NCBI GenBank assembly: GCA_002162875.1
Contig: MABA01000004.1
Location: 62,001-126,000 of the forward strand
Source: Rhodobacterales bacterium 52_120_T64
GTDB taxonomy: Bacteria > Pseudomonadota > Alphaproteobacteria > Rhodobacterales > Rhodobacteraceae
Direction of reading: 5' to 3'
DNA: 64,000 nt
This document shows, in pieces, positions 46,355 to 54,923 of this stretch. Below the pieces are notes generated by a model. That model saw only the letters and a program-made list of their open reading frames with translations. It ran no database searches and was not told the origin of the DNA. The translations under genes were made by a program, and so were the position numbers. The stretch's first letter is position 1, and each line of letters starts with the position of its first letter.

Positions 46355-46444
46355 GGACAGGTGGCCGAGTGGTCGAAGGCGCACGCCTGGAAAGTGTGTA
46401 GGCGGGGAACCGTCTCCAGGGTTCGAATCCCTGTCTGTCCGCCA
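46355..46444 (+). tRNA. tRNA-Ser (anticodon GGA)
   Basis: A full class II cloverleaf. The acceptor arm GGACAGG pairs with TCTGTCC; the D arm reads GGCCGAGTGGTCGAAGGC. The anticodon stem-loop CACGC-CTGGAAA-GTGTG has GGA at 46389-46391. A long variable arm follows, then T arm CAGGG-TTCGAAT-CCCTG, discriminator G at 46441 and an encoded CCA. It reads UCC and UCU codons. An old integrase fragment lies directly downstream. Confidence 0.96.
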
Positions 46445-46534
46445 GATCCCCTTATTTTATTGACTATTTGCAATATAAACCCAAAACTGCTACGAGTTTT
46501 GCTACGAACTTTTCGTATCAGAATGGGAAGCAGC

Positions 46535-46890
46535 ATGAAAAATCTTATTCAAAGAAACGGCGTTTACTGTTAGCGGAAAACTATTCCGCGTGATTTAAGT
46601 GATGTTATTAACAAACGAGAATATGCCGTTAGCCTCAAAACCAAAGATAAACACATTGCCCTAGAAAGATATGTGGCAGTGGATAAGCAAGCAGAGGCTC
46701 TGTTTATTCTTACCGCGTTAATCCATTGCAGCCTGAGAAGGACCGTCTAGCAGCCTTACAATTACTCTCAGAAGCTCATGGGCAGTCATATGTGTCTGCT
46801 GCATCAAAGTTAGAAATGACAAAACAAGAGTTGATTAAAGATGCTCATGCAGTAGCAGAAGAATGGCAAAAGCAGGGTATTCGCCCGTAA
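46535..46890 (+). pseudogene. decayed tyrosine-recombinase (integrase) N-terminal fragment next to tRNA-Ser
   Basis: Translation from ATG 46535 gives [12 protein letters not shown], an in-frame TAG at 46571, then RKTIPRDLSDVINKREYAVS and LKTKDKHIALERY. This is the N-terminal DNA-binding pattern of tRNA-targeted phage or island integrases (usually GVYYFRRRIPKDL..., SLKTKD...A). The homologous frame then shifts and continues as a Lys/Glu-rich helical stretch to TAA at 46888. The catalytic Arg-His-Tyr domain is missing. The gene is broken by a stop, a frameshift and truncation. Confidence 0.7.
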
Positions 46891-47182
46891 GGCATTGTGG
46901 ATACGAGACTAAACCGCGCATAAAATTACATAACAGTCTGAATTAAAACAATTACCCTGTAAATCTCCCTGTTTGCAGGGAAGTTTAGGCCGAGACTGGC
47001 CAAGTCGGGACAGCCTGCACCGTCAAACGCCAATTTCAATGAGTCTCTAAACCTCATTGATCTGACGTCAGCACTTATGGAACAGAATTCTTGTCTTGAT
47101 TAAGGAAGGGTTTCTGTCACACCGAAATTTTCAACGTGCGAAGAAGAGTTCGTAGGACATTGTAGGATCAGTTATCGTATTC
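46891..47182. other. non-coding stretch after the integrase remnant
   Basis: I see no gene here. A small hairpin (TCCCTG-TTTG-CAGGGA, 46966-46981) is the only clear structure. No second copy of the tRNA 3' end, which would mark an att site, was found by eye in this stretch. Confidence 0.5.
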
Positions 47183-48172
47183 TCAACCGAGGACGACGCT
47201 CATACCAGAGCGTGCAGACTCAAGTGCAGCATCAGCAAGTTCAAGCGCGCGCAATCCGTCTTGGCCGTCAGGAATGGAGATGATTTCTCCGGACAACGCT
47301 TTTACGAAGGATTGGAGTTCCGCGCGGTAAGCGTCGGCATATCGCTCCATAAAGAAATCCAGCAGTGGATCAGTTTTATAACCATCTTTTGACGCCACGG
47401 TGACGGTGGTTGCACGATGGTTGCCGGCTTGGACCATTCCATCAGATCCGTGAACTTCTATCCGCTGATCATATCCGTAGCTGGCACGGCGTGAATTTGT
47501 AATTACGGCAATTTTTCCACTTGCAGTGCGCAGAGTTGCTGTCGCCGTATCGAAATCACCAGCATCCCCAATCGCCGGATCTGTGAGGACAGAGCCAGTG
47601 GCACTGATTTCAGTTATTTCTTCATCCAACAAGAAACGAGCCATGTCCAGATCGTGAATCATCATATCCCGAAAGATACCGCCGGAGCGTTTGATGTAAT
47701 CAACAGGCGGGGCGGAGGGGTCTCGCGAAGTAATCTGTACCAGCTCAACGTTACCAATAGTGCCATCGTTAATTTCGGACTTCAAGCGAACGAAACTAGT
47801 GTCGAAGCGGCGATTGAATCCGACCATCAACGTAACGCCTGTTTCCTCCACAATATCAAGGCACTGGCGCACTCGTTCGACGGAAAGATCGATTGGCTTT
47901 TCACAAAAGATCGCTTTCCCGGCTTTGGCGGCCAACTCTATCTGTTCTGCGTGCAGATCTGTCGGGGTTGCAATAATAACGCCGTCAATTTCAGTAGAGG
48001 CCATTATTTCTTCAACGGTCGCCCGTTTAGCGCCAGTAAGTTCGATCGCGGCTTCTGCTGCGGCATCGAATGGATCATATACCGCGGAAATTGTTGCATT
48101 TGGAACTGCCTGCACGGCTTTTACGTGTGTAATTCCAATGCGTCCAGCGCCTAAAAGTCCCAATTTCAACAT
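47183..48172 (-). CDS. iolG: myo-inositol 2-dehydrogenase
   Basis: 329-residue Gfo/Idh/MocA enzyme oxidising myo-inositol to 2-keto-myo-inositol (inosose) with NAD. The N-terminal Rossmann motif is GLLGAGRIGITH. EKPIDLSVE carries the conserved lysine, and RSGGIFRDMMIHDLDMARF contains the catalytic Asp/His pair typical of IolG. It is the last gene of the iolDCB-aldolase-iolG unit. Confidence 0.9.
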   Translation of the reverse strand: MLKLGLLGAGRIGITHVKAVQAVPNATISAVYDPFDAAAEAAIELTGAKRATVEEIMASTEIDGVIIATPTDLHAEQIELAAKAGKAIFCEKPIDLSVERVRQCLDIVEETGVTLMVGFNRRFDTSFVRLKSEINDGTIGNVELVQITSRDPSAPPVDYIKRSGGIFRDMMIHDLDMARFLLDEEITEISATGSVLTDPAIGDAGDFDTATATLRTASGKIAVITNSRRASYGYDQRIEVHGSDGMVQAGNHRATTVTVASKDGYKTDPLLDFFMERYADAYRAELQSFVKALSGEIISIPDGQDGLRALELADAALESARSGMSVVLG

Positions 48173-48208
48173 TTTTCACCTCAGTGTATTTTCTGGTAAC
48201 AGGTTACG

Positions 48209-49048
48209 CTAACGTTGCACAGGTGCGCCAAAAGCGCGAATTACTTGCTGTGCGGCAAGTTGCACCGGATTTTCTGTTTCTTTTAGAATTGTAACGCGGT
48301 CGAAGCGGTTTGGATCTTGATTTACCGCTGTTCGCAGGGCCAAACCAAATGCCATCCGAAGTTCAGTTCCAATGTTAAATTTGCAAACTTTGCTTTCTTT
48401 CGCAAGAAAACTACGCGTTTCGACTGGAACGCCGGAACCACCGTGAATGACGAGCGGCACGCTTGTTACCGCCTCGATTGCACGCAGGGCGACAATGTCT
48501 AGTTCAGCAGCTTTTTCTTGCTGTAGGTGAACGTTGCCAATGGATACGGCCATTGCATCAACGCCACTTTCCGCCGCAAAACGCGCAGCTTCTTCCGGAA
48601 GTGTACCAGCGGAGGATTCACCTTCGGAATATCCCACAAACCCAATTTCGCCTTCAACTGACACGCCAGCGGCCTTTGCTATCTCGACAATTTGCGCGGT
48701 CATATCGATGTTTTCGGAAATTGATTTTCGAGAACCATCGAACATAACCGACGAAAAACCGCTATCAATTGCTTCGCGACATTCGTCAAAAGTATATCCA
48801 TGGTCGAGGTGCGCGACGACGGGAACGCTTGCGTTTTCAGCAAGGTTCCGGAACATCGCACCCAACACCGGAAGAGGAGTGTGGGCCCGACATCCCGGTC
48901 CTGCTTGCAGGATCACCGGTGCGTTTTCTGCTTCAGCTGCGGCCACATATGCACGCATGTCTTCCCACCCAAGACAGACCAAGCCGCCAACGGCGTAGCC
49001 GTGCTTCAGGGCTGGCTGAAGAACTTCTTCAAGCGTCGCTAGTGTCAT
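48209..49048 (-). CDS. iolJ: class II ketose-bisphosphate aldolase, probable IolJ
   Basis: 279-residue zinc aldolase. Metal ligands are visible in VVAHLDHGYTFDE (His), VEGEIGFVG (Glu) and GNVHLQQEK and VIHGGSGVP (His residues). In the inositol pathway this step cleaves 5-dehydro-2-deoxygluconate 6-phosphate to DHAP and malonate semialdehyde. Tagatose- or fructose-bisphosphate aldolase is the alternative family role; the iol operon context favours IolJ. The start overlaps the iolB stop by 4 bp. Confidence 0.8.
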   Translation of the reverse strand: MTLATLEEVLQPALKHGYAVGGLVCLGWEDMRAYVAAAEAENAPVILQAGPGCRAHTPLPVLGAMFRNLAENASVPVVAHLDHGYTFDECREAIDSGFSSVMFDGSRKSISENIDMTAQIVEIAKAAGVSVEGEIGFVGYSEGESSAGTLPEEAARFAAESGVDAMAVSIGNVHLQQEKAAELDIVALRAIEAVTSVPLVIHGGSGVPVETRSFLAKESKVCKFNIGTELRMAFGLALRTAVNQDPNRFDRVTILKETENPVQLAAQQVIRAFGAPVQR

Positions 49049-49887
49049 TTGAACTTCGCAATCATGTCTTTGATGCCGGGGATGGTTTCCAACTGTGCCG
49101 CATGTGTCGGCTGGAAATACTGAACAAGAGAACGCTGGCTCAACCCGCCAAGGATGGTGAAATAATACATCTCATACCCGGGTAAAACCGCACAAGGGTG
49201 ATACCCTTTATCAAGGCAAATCGTTGATCCATCGACTATGTGATAAGCATCACCCGGTTTGTTATCTTCGCGCTGAAGCATCTGAACACCGGAGCCATAG
49301 TTTGGGCGGAAGCGGAAGTTGTACGTTTCGTCGTGGCGGGTTTCATCCGGCAAGCGATCTGTATCATGCTTGTGGCTAGGGAAACCGGACCAACCGCCCT
49401 GACCAACTGTGTACAGTTCGGAAACGAGTAGGCGCCCGACTTTTCCGTGCTGTTTCTGACCAAGAATATGTTTGATCTTGCGGTGCGTTTTTGTGTCGTC
49501 AGATCCGTATTGGACTTTGTCGATTTCATCGGCGCGGACTGCAAATGGTTCTAATACTTCATCATATTTGGCACCGGCAATAAAAACTTCTGCTGTATCG
49601 GATGTGCAGACCATTTGTGCAGGGGTGTCAGTTGGCACGTAAACGCCTTCCGGCTCACCGTCCCAAACGTCTACGCCACGTCCGCCGATTGACTTGTATT
49701 CTACACCACCAACATTGATATCCAGCGTACCTGTCGCGGGTGCAATACATGTCTCGTAGCCCGGAACGCGATACTCGAACGCTTGGCCTTTAGTTAGCTT
49801 AACTATGTTGAAGTAGTTCAATGGTACGGTTGTATCATCAACATCGACAATCGGTTTATTCAAGTTTTCAAACGGTGCAATATGCAT
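49045..49887 (-). CDS. iolB: 5-deoxy-glucuronate isomerase
   Basis: 280-residue bicupin isomerase converting 5-deoxy-D-glucuronate to 5-dehydro-2-deoxygluconate. Recognisable segments are GWSGFPSHKHDTD (metal His residues, about 175) and the C-terminal YHPCAVLPGYEMYYFTILGG. The length matches IolB. It starts 1 bp after iolC and overlaps the aldolase gene. Confidence 0.93.
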   Translation of the reverse strand: MHIAPFENLNKPIVDVDDTTVPLNYFNIVKLTKGQAFEYRVPGYETCIAPATGTLDINVGGVEYKSIGGRGVDVWDGEPEGVYVPTDTPAQMVCTSDTAEVFIAGAKYDEVLEPFAVRADEIDKVQYGSDDTKTHRKIKHILGQKQHGKVGRLLVSELYTVGQGGWSGFPSHKHDTDRLPDETRHDETYNFRFRPNYGSGVQMLQREDNKPGDAYHIVDGSTICLDKGYHPCAVLPGYEMYYFTILGGLSQRSLVQYFQPTHAAQLETIPGIKDMIAKFK

Positions 49888-49888
49888 A

Positions 49889-50878
49889 CTAATTCCTTTC
49901 GACGGCCGAAGGGCCGGAATGATTATAGAGAAATTCGTCTAATTCGCTTGTGGTAGGCATTGCCGGCGCGCAACCAACTTTGGATACAACAATGGCGGCA
50001 GATGCGGACCCGCGCAACACGCAGTCTTGTAAGTCGTGTCCAGTTGCCAAGGACGAAATGAATCCGCCCATAAATGCGTCACCGGCACCGGTAGGTTTCA
50101 GCGCTTCAACACGGTAGATACCTGTTCGGAACTCTTCGGCCGGGGTTATGGTGATGGAGCCGAACTCGCCCATCTTGTAGACAATTATCGATGCAGTTGT
50201 TTTTGCCAACTCCCGCGCAAAATCCAGACCCTTTTCTTTACCGCCAGCCATAAAACCAAACTCGTCGTCGTTTCCGATTACGATGTCGCAAAGCCTACCC
50301 GCGCGCGCGTAAACTTCGGCAGCAACCTCGTCAGATGGCCATGAATACGGACGATAATCCACATCGAAAATGATCGGAAGACCCGCGTCTTTGGCAAGCG
50401 CCATTGCATGGAAGGCTGCGGATCGCGAAGGTTCGGCAGCGAAAACGGTTCCGGTAGTTATCAACGCACCGTAAGCAGAATAATCGACAGCCTCGACATC
50501 GGCGACAGTCATCTGAAAGTCTGCCGCACCATTGCGGTAAATCACCGATTGATGATCTTCTACGCGGGATTCAACAACTGCCAAGGAATTGCGTGCCTCG
50601 CCACCTTCGGCATGAACGTGGGTTGCATCCACATCGTATTTTTTAAGCTGGTTTACGGCGAACCGGCCGATTGAATCGTCTGATACACGGGTTACCAGCG
50701 CTGCTTTCCCACCGTGCCGCGTTATAGCAACACCGATATTCGCCGATGAACCACCAAGGCAGGTAAAAAAATGTGTAGCATCTTCAGTTTTTGTACCCGG
50801 CGGATCTGGATACATATCGATCCCGGCGCGGCCAATAATTACGAAGCTGTTCTCGGCGATTTTGGATTCAATCGACAT
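49889..50878 (-). CDS. iolC: 5-dehydro-2-deoxygluconokinase
   Basis: About 329-residue PfkB-family kinase. It has the early GRAGIDMYPDPPGT and GGSSANIGVAITRHGGKA segments and the C-terminal GAGDAFMGGF motif with the catalytic Asp (about residue 280). It phosphorylates 5-dehydro-2-deoxygluconate before aldolase cleavage. ATG at 50878 overlaps the iolD stop by 1 nt (TGATG); the reading frame upstream to 50917 lies in iolD. Confidence 0.93.
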   Translation of the reverse strand: MSIESKIAENSFVIIGRAGIDMYPDPPGTKTEDATHFFTCLGGSSANIGVAITRHGGKAALVTRVSDDSIGRFAVNQLKKYDVDATHVHAEGGEARNSLAVVESRVEDHQSVIYRNGAADFQMTVADVEAVDYSAYGALITTGTVFAAEPSRSAAFHAMALAKDAGLPIIFDVDYRPYSWPSDEVAAEVYARAGRLCDIVIGNDDEFGFMAGGKEKGLDFARELAKTTASIIVYKMGEFGSITITPAEEFRTGIYRVEALKPTGAGDAFMGGFISSLATGHDLQDCVLRGSASAAIVVSKVGCAPAMPTTSELDEFLYNHSGPSAVERN

Positions 50879-52749
50879 CACACACCTTTGCGTTGATTGA
50901 AGCGGCCGGATTCCCACTCAATATGAGCTTCGCGGACGCTTTCATTGTTTGTGATGTGCGGTGTTCCAACTTCCCACCATGCGTGACCTTCTTGTGTCCA
51001 GCCCTCATAAGGATCGACCTTCATGCAAATCACATATGTTTTGTCGGAATCTTTGGCGCGTTTAAACGCCTCTGCAAACTCGGCTGGGTTGGCCGCAGTT
51101 TCGGAATTTGCACCCATTGAGCGTGCATGAGCCTCGAAGTCGACCGCGAATGGTTCAACCGCTAGCTTGCAATCTTCGATCAAGTTATTGAAAGACGTGT
51201 TGCCAGTATTGTTTTGAAGTTTGTTAATTACCGCAAAGCCACCATTGTCGAGCACAAGAATAATCAGCTTCTTTCCCGTCAGGACGGACGAATAGATGTC
51301 CGAGTTCATAAGTAAGTATGAACCATCGCCCACAAAAACCATGGTATCGTTATCTGGCTCGGTTTCGGACTGGGCAATTCTTGCCCCCCATCCGCCTGCG
51401 ATCTCGTAACCCATGCAGGAGAAGCCAAACTCCACATCAACAGTACCGATATCCAGTGTACGCCAATTGGCGGTTACTTCAGCAGGCAGTCCACCTGCGG
51501 CAGCAACTACACGGTCACGTGGGTCGCACAGGTCGTTTGCGATTCCAATGGCTTGGGCATAAGAGTTCGGTCCATTGCCCGGCCGTATGTTTTCCGCAAC
51601 GTACGCGTCCCAAGCTTTTCTTTCACCTTGTGCCTCGGCCATCCAACTTTGCGAGGATGTGTATTCGCCAAGCTCCGCGCCCAGTGCCACCAAGGCAAGT
51701 TTTGCATCGCCAACAACTGGAAGGGACCTGTGTTTGCCAGCGTCATGGCGCGCGGCATTGATCGAGATAAACTGCGCCTTCTTGTCAAACGCAGTCCACG
51801 ATCCTGTCGTGAAATCCTGTAATCTAGTGCCAACAGCAACAATCACATCCGCTTTGGCAGCAATAGTATTGGCGGAATTAGAGCCGGTCACGCCTATTGG
51901 CCCAATGTTAATCGGATCATCCGCTAACAAATTGGCGCGACCGGCAATCGTTTCCACTACCGGAATGTTGTGCGTTTTTGCAAAGGCAGTCAGTTCCTCT
52001 ACTGCGCGTGAATACTGTACGCCACCACCGGCGATAATCATTGGACGCTCAGCGGTTTTTAACAGCGCGGCAGCATCCGATATATCCTGTGTATCAGCGT
52101 GTTGGCGCCGGATACGGTGAACCTTCTTTTCGAAAAACTCTACGGGGTAGTCGTACGTCCAGCCTTGAACATCCTGAGGCAAGCCCAAAAACGCAGGCCC
52201 GCAGTCTGCTGGATCAAGCATCGTTGCGATTGCGTTGGGCAATGATTGAATGACTTGCGCGGGGTGGGTAATCCGATCCCAATAGCGCGAAACAGCTTTG
52301 AAAGCATCATTAACGCCCAAGCTTGGATTGCCGTAATGTTCAAGCTGTTGAAGGACTGGATCGGGCAGGCGGGTTTGAAATGCATCACCGCAAAGCATAA
52401 GCATCGGCAATCTATTTGCATGTGCCAATGCAGCGGACGTCAAAAGATTGGTGGTGCCCGGTCCGGCAGACGCGGTGCAAAACATAAATTTTTGACGCAA
52501 CTTGGCTTTGCTGTAAGCGGCGGCGGCGAATCCCATACTTTGTTCGTTTTGCCCACGATAGAGCGGTAGTTCTTCACGGGAATCATACAACGCTTCGCCT
52601 AGACAAGAGACGTTTCCATGTCCGAAAATGCCAAACCCACCACCGCACAGACGTTGCTCGACTCCATCGATTACGATGAACTGATTAGCCAAATACTTAA
52701 CAATAGCTTGCGCCATCGTCAGTGTAATTGTGTCGCTTTGAGTGTTCAT
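50878..52749 (-). CDS. iolD: 3D-(3,5/4)-trihydroxycyclohexane-1,2-dione acylhydrolase
   Basis: About 623-residue thiamine-diphosphate enzyme that opens the inositol-derived ring. The N-terminal half has the catalytic-glutamate-type stretch LYRGQNEQSMGFAAAAYSKA. The cofactor site is FVGDGSYLLMNSDIYSS (GDG...N pattern, about residue 500). ATG at 52749 has GGAGAG upstream. It is the first gene of the minus-strand iol operon, and a LacI-type palindrome lies 93 bp upstream. Confidence 0.94.
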   Translation of the reverse strand: MNTQSDTITLTMAQAIVKYLANQFIVIDGVEQRLCGGGFGIFGHGNVSCLGEALYDSREELPLYRGQNEQSMGFAAAAYSKAKLRQKFMFCTASAGPGTTNLLTSAALAHANRLPMLMLCGDAFQTRLPDPVLQQLEHYGNPSLGVNDAFKAVSRYWDRITHPAQVIQSLPNAIATMLDPADCGPAFLGLPQDVQGWTYDYPVEFFEKKVHRIRRQHADTQDISDAAALLKTAERPMIIAGGGVQYSRAVEELTAFAKTHNIPVVETIAGRANLLADDPINIGPIGVTGSNSANTIAAKADVIVAVGTRLQDFTTGSWTAFDKKAQFISINAARHDAGKHRSLPVVGDAKLALVALGAELGEYTSSQSWMAEAQGERKAWDAYVAENIRPGNGPNSYAQAIGIANDLCDPRDRVVAAAGGLPAEVTANWRTLDIGTVDVEFGFSCMGYEIAGGWGARIAQSETEPDNDTMVFVGDGSYLLMNSDIYSSVLTGKKLIILVLDNGGFAVINKLQNNTGNTSFNNLIEDCKLAVEPFAVDFEAHARSMGANSETAANPAEFAEAFKRAKDSDKTYVICMKVDPYEGWTQEGHAWWEVGTPHITNNESVREAHIEWESGRFNQRKGV

Positions 52750-52841
52750 TATATCTCTCCGATTTTTCGAAGTATCCGAATTCAAATTGCATATAGATCA
52801 AAATTCCAATTGACCTAAGAGTTGAAGATAGGATACATATT

Positions 52842-52857
52842 TTGCAACCGGTTGCAA
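52842..52857. promoter_or_regulatory. LacI-type operator, copy 1 (iolD / idh divergent promoter)
   Basis: TTGCAACCGGTTGCAA is a perfect 16-bp palindrome with the central CG typical of LacI-family operators. It is identical to the site at 57286-57301. It lies between the iolD start (52749) and the Gfo/Idh start (52883). Confidence 0.85.
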
Positions 52858-52882
52858 TAGCCTTTTCGCGGAGTCTTAGAAA

Positions 52883-53995
52883 ATGACAGACATAGGTATC
52901 GGAATAGTTGGTGGCGGATATATGGGCAAAGCACACTCGGTTGCTATGCAGGCCGTTGGCGCGGTGTTTAATACACGTCTGCGTCCAAAGATGGAAATGA
53001 TCTGCGCTAGTTCACCAGCGTCTGCAGAAAAGTACCGGATCGCTTATGGTTTCGCGCGTGCGACCGACGACTGGAAAGTATTGGTTAACGACCCGAAAGT
53101 GGAGGCTATCGTAATTGCGTCGCCGCAATCAACGCATCGAAAAATTGCACAAGCTGCCTTTGCGCTTGGAAAGCCGGTGTTTTGTGAAAAGCCTTTGGGT
53201 GCCTCGCTAGAGGATAGCGAATTAATGGTCAAGGCGGCGGAAGAATCCGGTGTAACCAATATGGTCGGATTTAATTATATTCGAACACCAGCATCGCAGT
53301 TGGCGCGTAATCTGATCGCGAGCGGCGAGATCGGCGAAGTAACGTATTTTCGTGGTGAACACACCGAGGATTTTTACGCGGATCCGGCGACACCAGCGTC
53401 TTGGCGAACAAGCGGGGCGGCCAATGGCACGATGGGCGATCTGGCGCCGCACATGATTAACGGCGCTTTGGCCTTGATCGGGCCCATAGCTTCATTGATA
53501 GCCGAGGTCGAAACTGTGCATACTACGCGACCGGGAAAATCAGGTACAGAAGCTGTCACAAATGACGATCAGGGACAGCTGATGTGCCGATTTGAAAATG
53601 GTGCAATGGGGCACTTGTTTTTTAGCCGTATCGCGACCGGCCGCAAGATGGGTTATGCTTATGAAATCACCGGAACCAAAGGTGCAATCCGGTTTGATCA
53701 GGAAGATCAGAATGCGCTTTGGGTTTACAAAATGGATGATCCAACAGCGCAGCAGGGCTTTAAGAAAATTCTGACAGGTCCGGCACATCCAGACTACGAA
53801 CCCTTCTGTCAGGGGCCTGGGCACGGCACCGGATACCAAGATCAAATTATCATCGAAGCGCGGGATTTCCTGACCGCGATCGAGACGAAAAAACCCGTTT
53901 GGCCGACGTTCCGTGACGGGATGGAAGTTAACAAAATTGTCGCAGCGGCGTTGCGCTCAAGCGAAGAAAAAACGTGGGTGCAGGTGGGCACCTAG
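52883..53995 (+). CDS. Gfo/Idh/MocA family oxidoreductase (inositol-type)
   Basis: 370-residue NAD(P)-dependent dehydrogenase. Its Rossmann motif is IGIVGGGYMGKAHS, and EKPLGASLED and the GDLAPHMINGALALIG stretch carry the conserved Lys and His. The shape of the C-terminal half suits an inositol or sugar dehydrogenase with a more bulky substrate than IolG. It is the first gene of the plus-strand iolE unit, under the shared palindrome. Likely substrates are scyllo- or chiro-inositol (inference). Confidence 0.85.
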   Translation: MTDIGIGIVGGGYMGKAHSVAMQAVGAVFNTRLRPKMEMICASSPASAEKYRIAYGFARATDDWKVLVNDPKVEAIVIASPQSTHRKIAQAAFALGKPVFCEKPLGASLEDSELMVKAAEESGVTNMVGFNYIRTPASQLARNLIASGEIGEVTYFRGEHTEDFYADPATPASWRTSGAANGTMGDLAPHMINGALALIGPIASLIAEVETVHTTRPGKSGTEAVTNDDQGQLMCRFENGAMGHLFFSRIATGRKMGYAYEITGTKGAIRFDQEDQNALWVYKMDDPTAQQGFKKILTGPAHPDYEPFCQGPGHGTGYQDQIIIEARDFLTAIETKKPVWPTFRDGMEVNKIVAAALRSSEEKTWVQVGT

Positions 53996-54017
53996 TAGAC
54001 TATCGAGAGGCGAGACT

Positions 54018-54911
54018 ATGAGTATTAGAATTGGAAATGCGCCCTGTTCCTGGGGTGTTGAGTTCGCAAATGATCCGCGTAATCCGGATTGGAAAACAGT
54101 GCTGAAGGAATGTGCTGGCGCTGGCTACAAGGGTATTGAACTTGGGCCCGTTGGCTTTATGCCCGAAGACCCGGCGATCGTTGCAGATGCGCTTGCGGAG
54201 AATAATCTGGAGCTGATCGGTGGCGTCGTGTTCCGCGCGTTTCACGACCCTGCGCAGTGGGAAGATGTTCAGGATGGAGCAGTGCGTACGTGTAAGGCGT
54301 TGGTGGCGCACGGGGCGAAGCATTTGGTGTTGATTGACTCGATTTCTGATCGTCGTGCACCAACTGCTGGACGTGCCGCCGAGGCTGAACAAATGGATGC
54401 GGCAGAGTGGGCGGCTTATTCGGATCGCATTCGTACTATCGCTAAAATTGGTGCTGAAGAATATGGCCTTACGGTTGGTATTCATGCGCATGCAGCGGGC
54501 TTTATGGACTTCGAACCGGAGCTTGAAAAACTGCTCGATGAAATTGACGAGAGCATTCTAAAAATCTGTTTTGATACGGGTCATCATTCCTATGCAGGTT
54601 TCGATCCTGTTGCATTTATGAAGCGGCATATGGACCGCATTTCTTATATGCACTTCAAGGATATTGATCCAAAAATCAAGGCCGCAGCGATTGCAAATCG
54701 TACGGGGTTTTACGATGCGTGTGGGCAGGGAATATTCTGTAATCTTGGTGATGGGGATGTTGACTTTCCAGCGGTTCGCCAGTTGCTTGTCGACAGCGGT
54801 TTTGAGGGCTGGTGCACGGTCGAGCAGGATTGCGATCCGACGCTCGATGTGTCGCCAATCGACGATGCGCGCGCGAACCGTCAGTATCTAGAATCTATCG
54901 GTTTCAACTAA
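54018..54911 (+). CDS. iolE: myo-inosose-2 dehydratase
   Basis: About 297-residue TIM-barrel enzyme removing water from 2-keto-myo-inositol, the second step. Visible segments are IGNAPCSWGVEFANDPRNPDW at the N-terminus, GIELGPVGFMPED, HAHAAGFMDFEPEL (metal ligands) and CFDTGHHSYAGFDP. ATG at 54018 has a GAGG site; the upstream frame belongs to the preceding gene. The gap to the next Gfo/Idh gene is 12 bp. Confidence 0.94.
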   Translation: MSIRIGNAPCSWGVEFANDPRNPDWKTVLKECAGAGYKGIELGPVGFMPEDPAIVADALAENNLELIGGVVFRAFHDPAQWEDVQDGAVRTCKALVAHGAKHLVLIDSISDRRAPTAGRAAEAEQMDAAEWAAYSDRIRTIAKIGAEEYGLTVGIHAHAAGFMDFEPELEKLLDEIDESILKICFDTGHHSYAGFDPVAFMKRHMDRISYMHFKDIDPKIKAAAIANRTGFYDACGQGIFCNLGDGDVDFPAVRQLLVDSGFEGWCTVEQDCDPTLDVSPIDDARANRQYLESIGFN

Positions 54912-54923
54912 GGAGACCTGCAA

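Noticed and set aside
46966-46981. Short hairpin downstream of iolG
   Set aside because: Only 6 bp of stem and no T run, and about 200 bp from the gene end, so it is not a convincing terminator.
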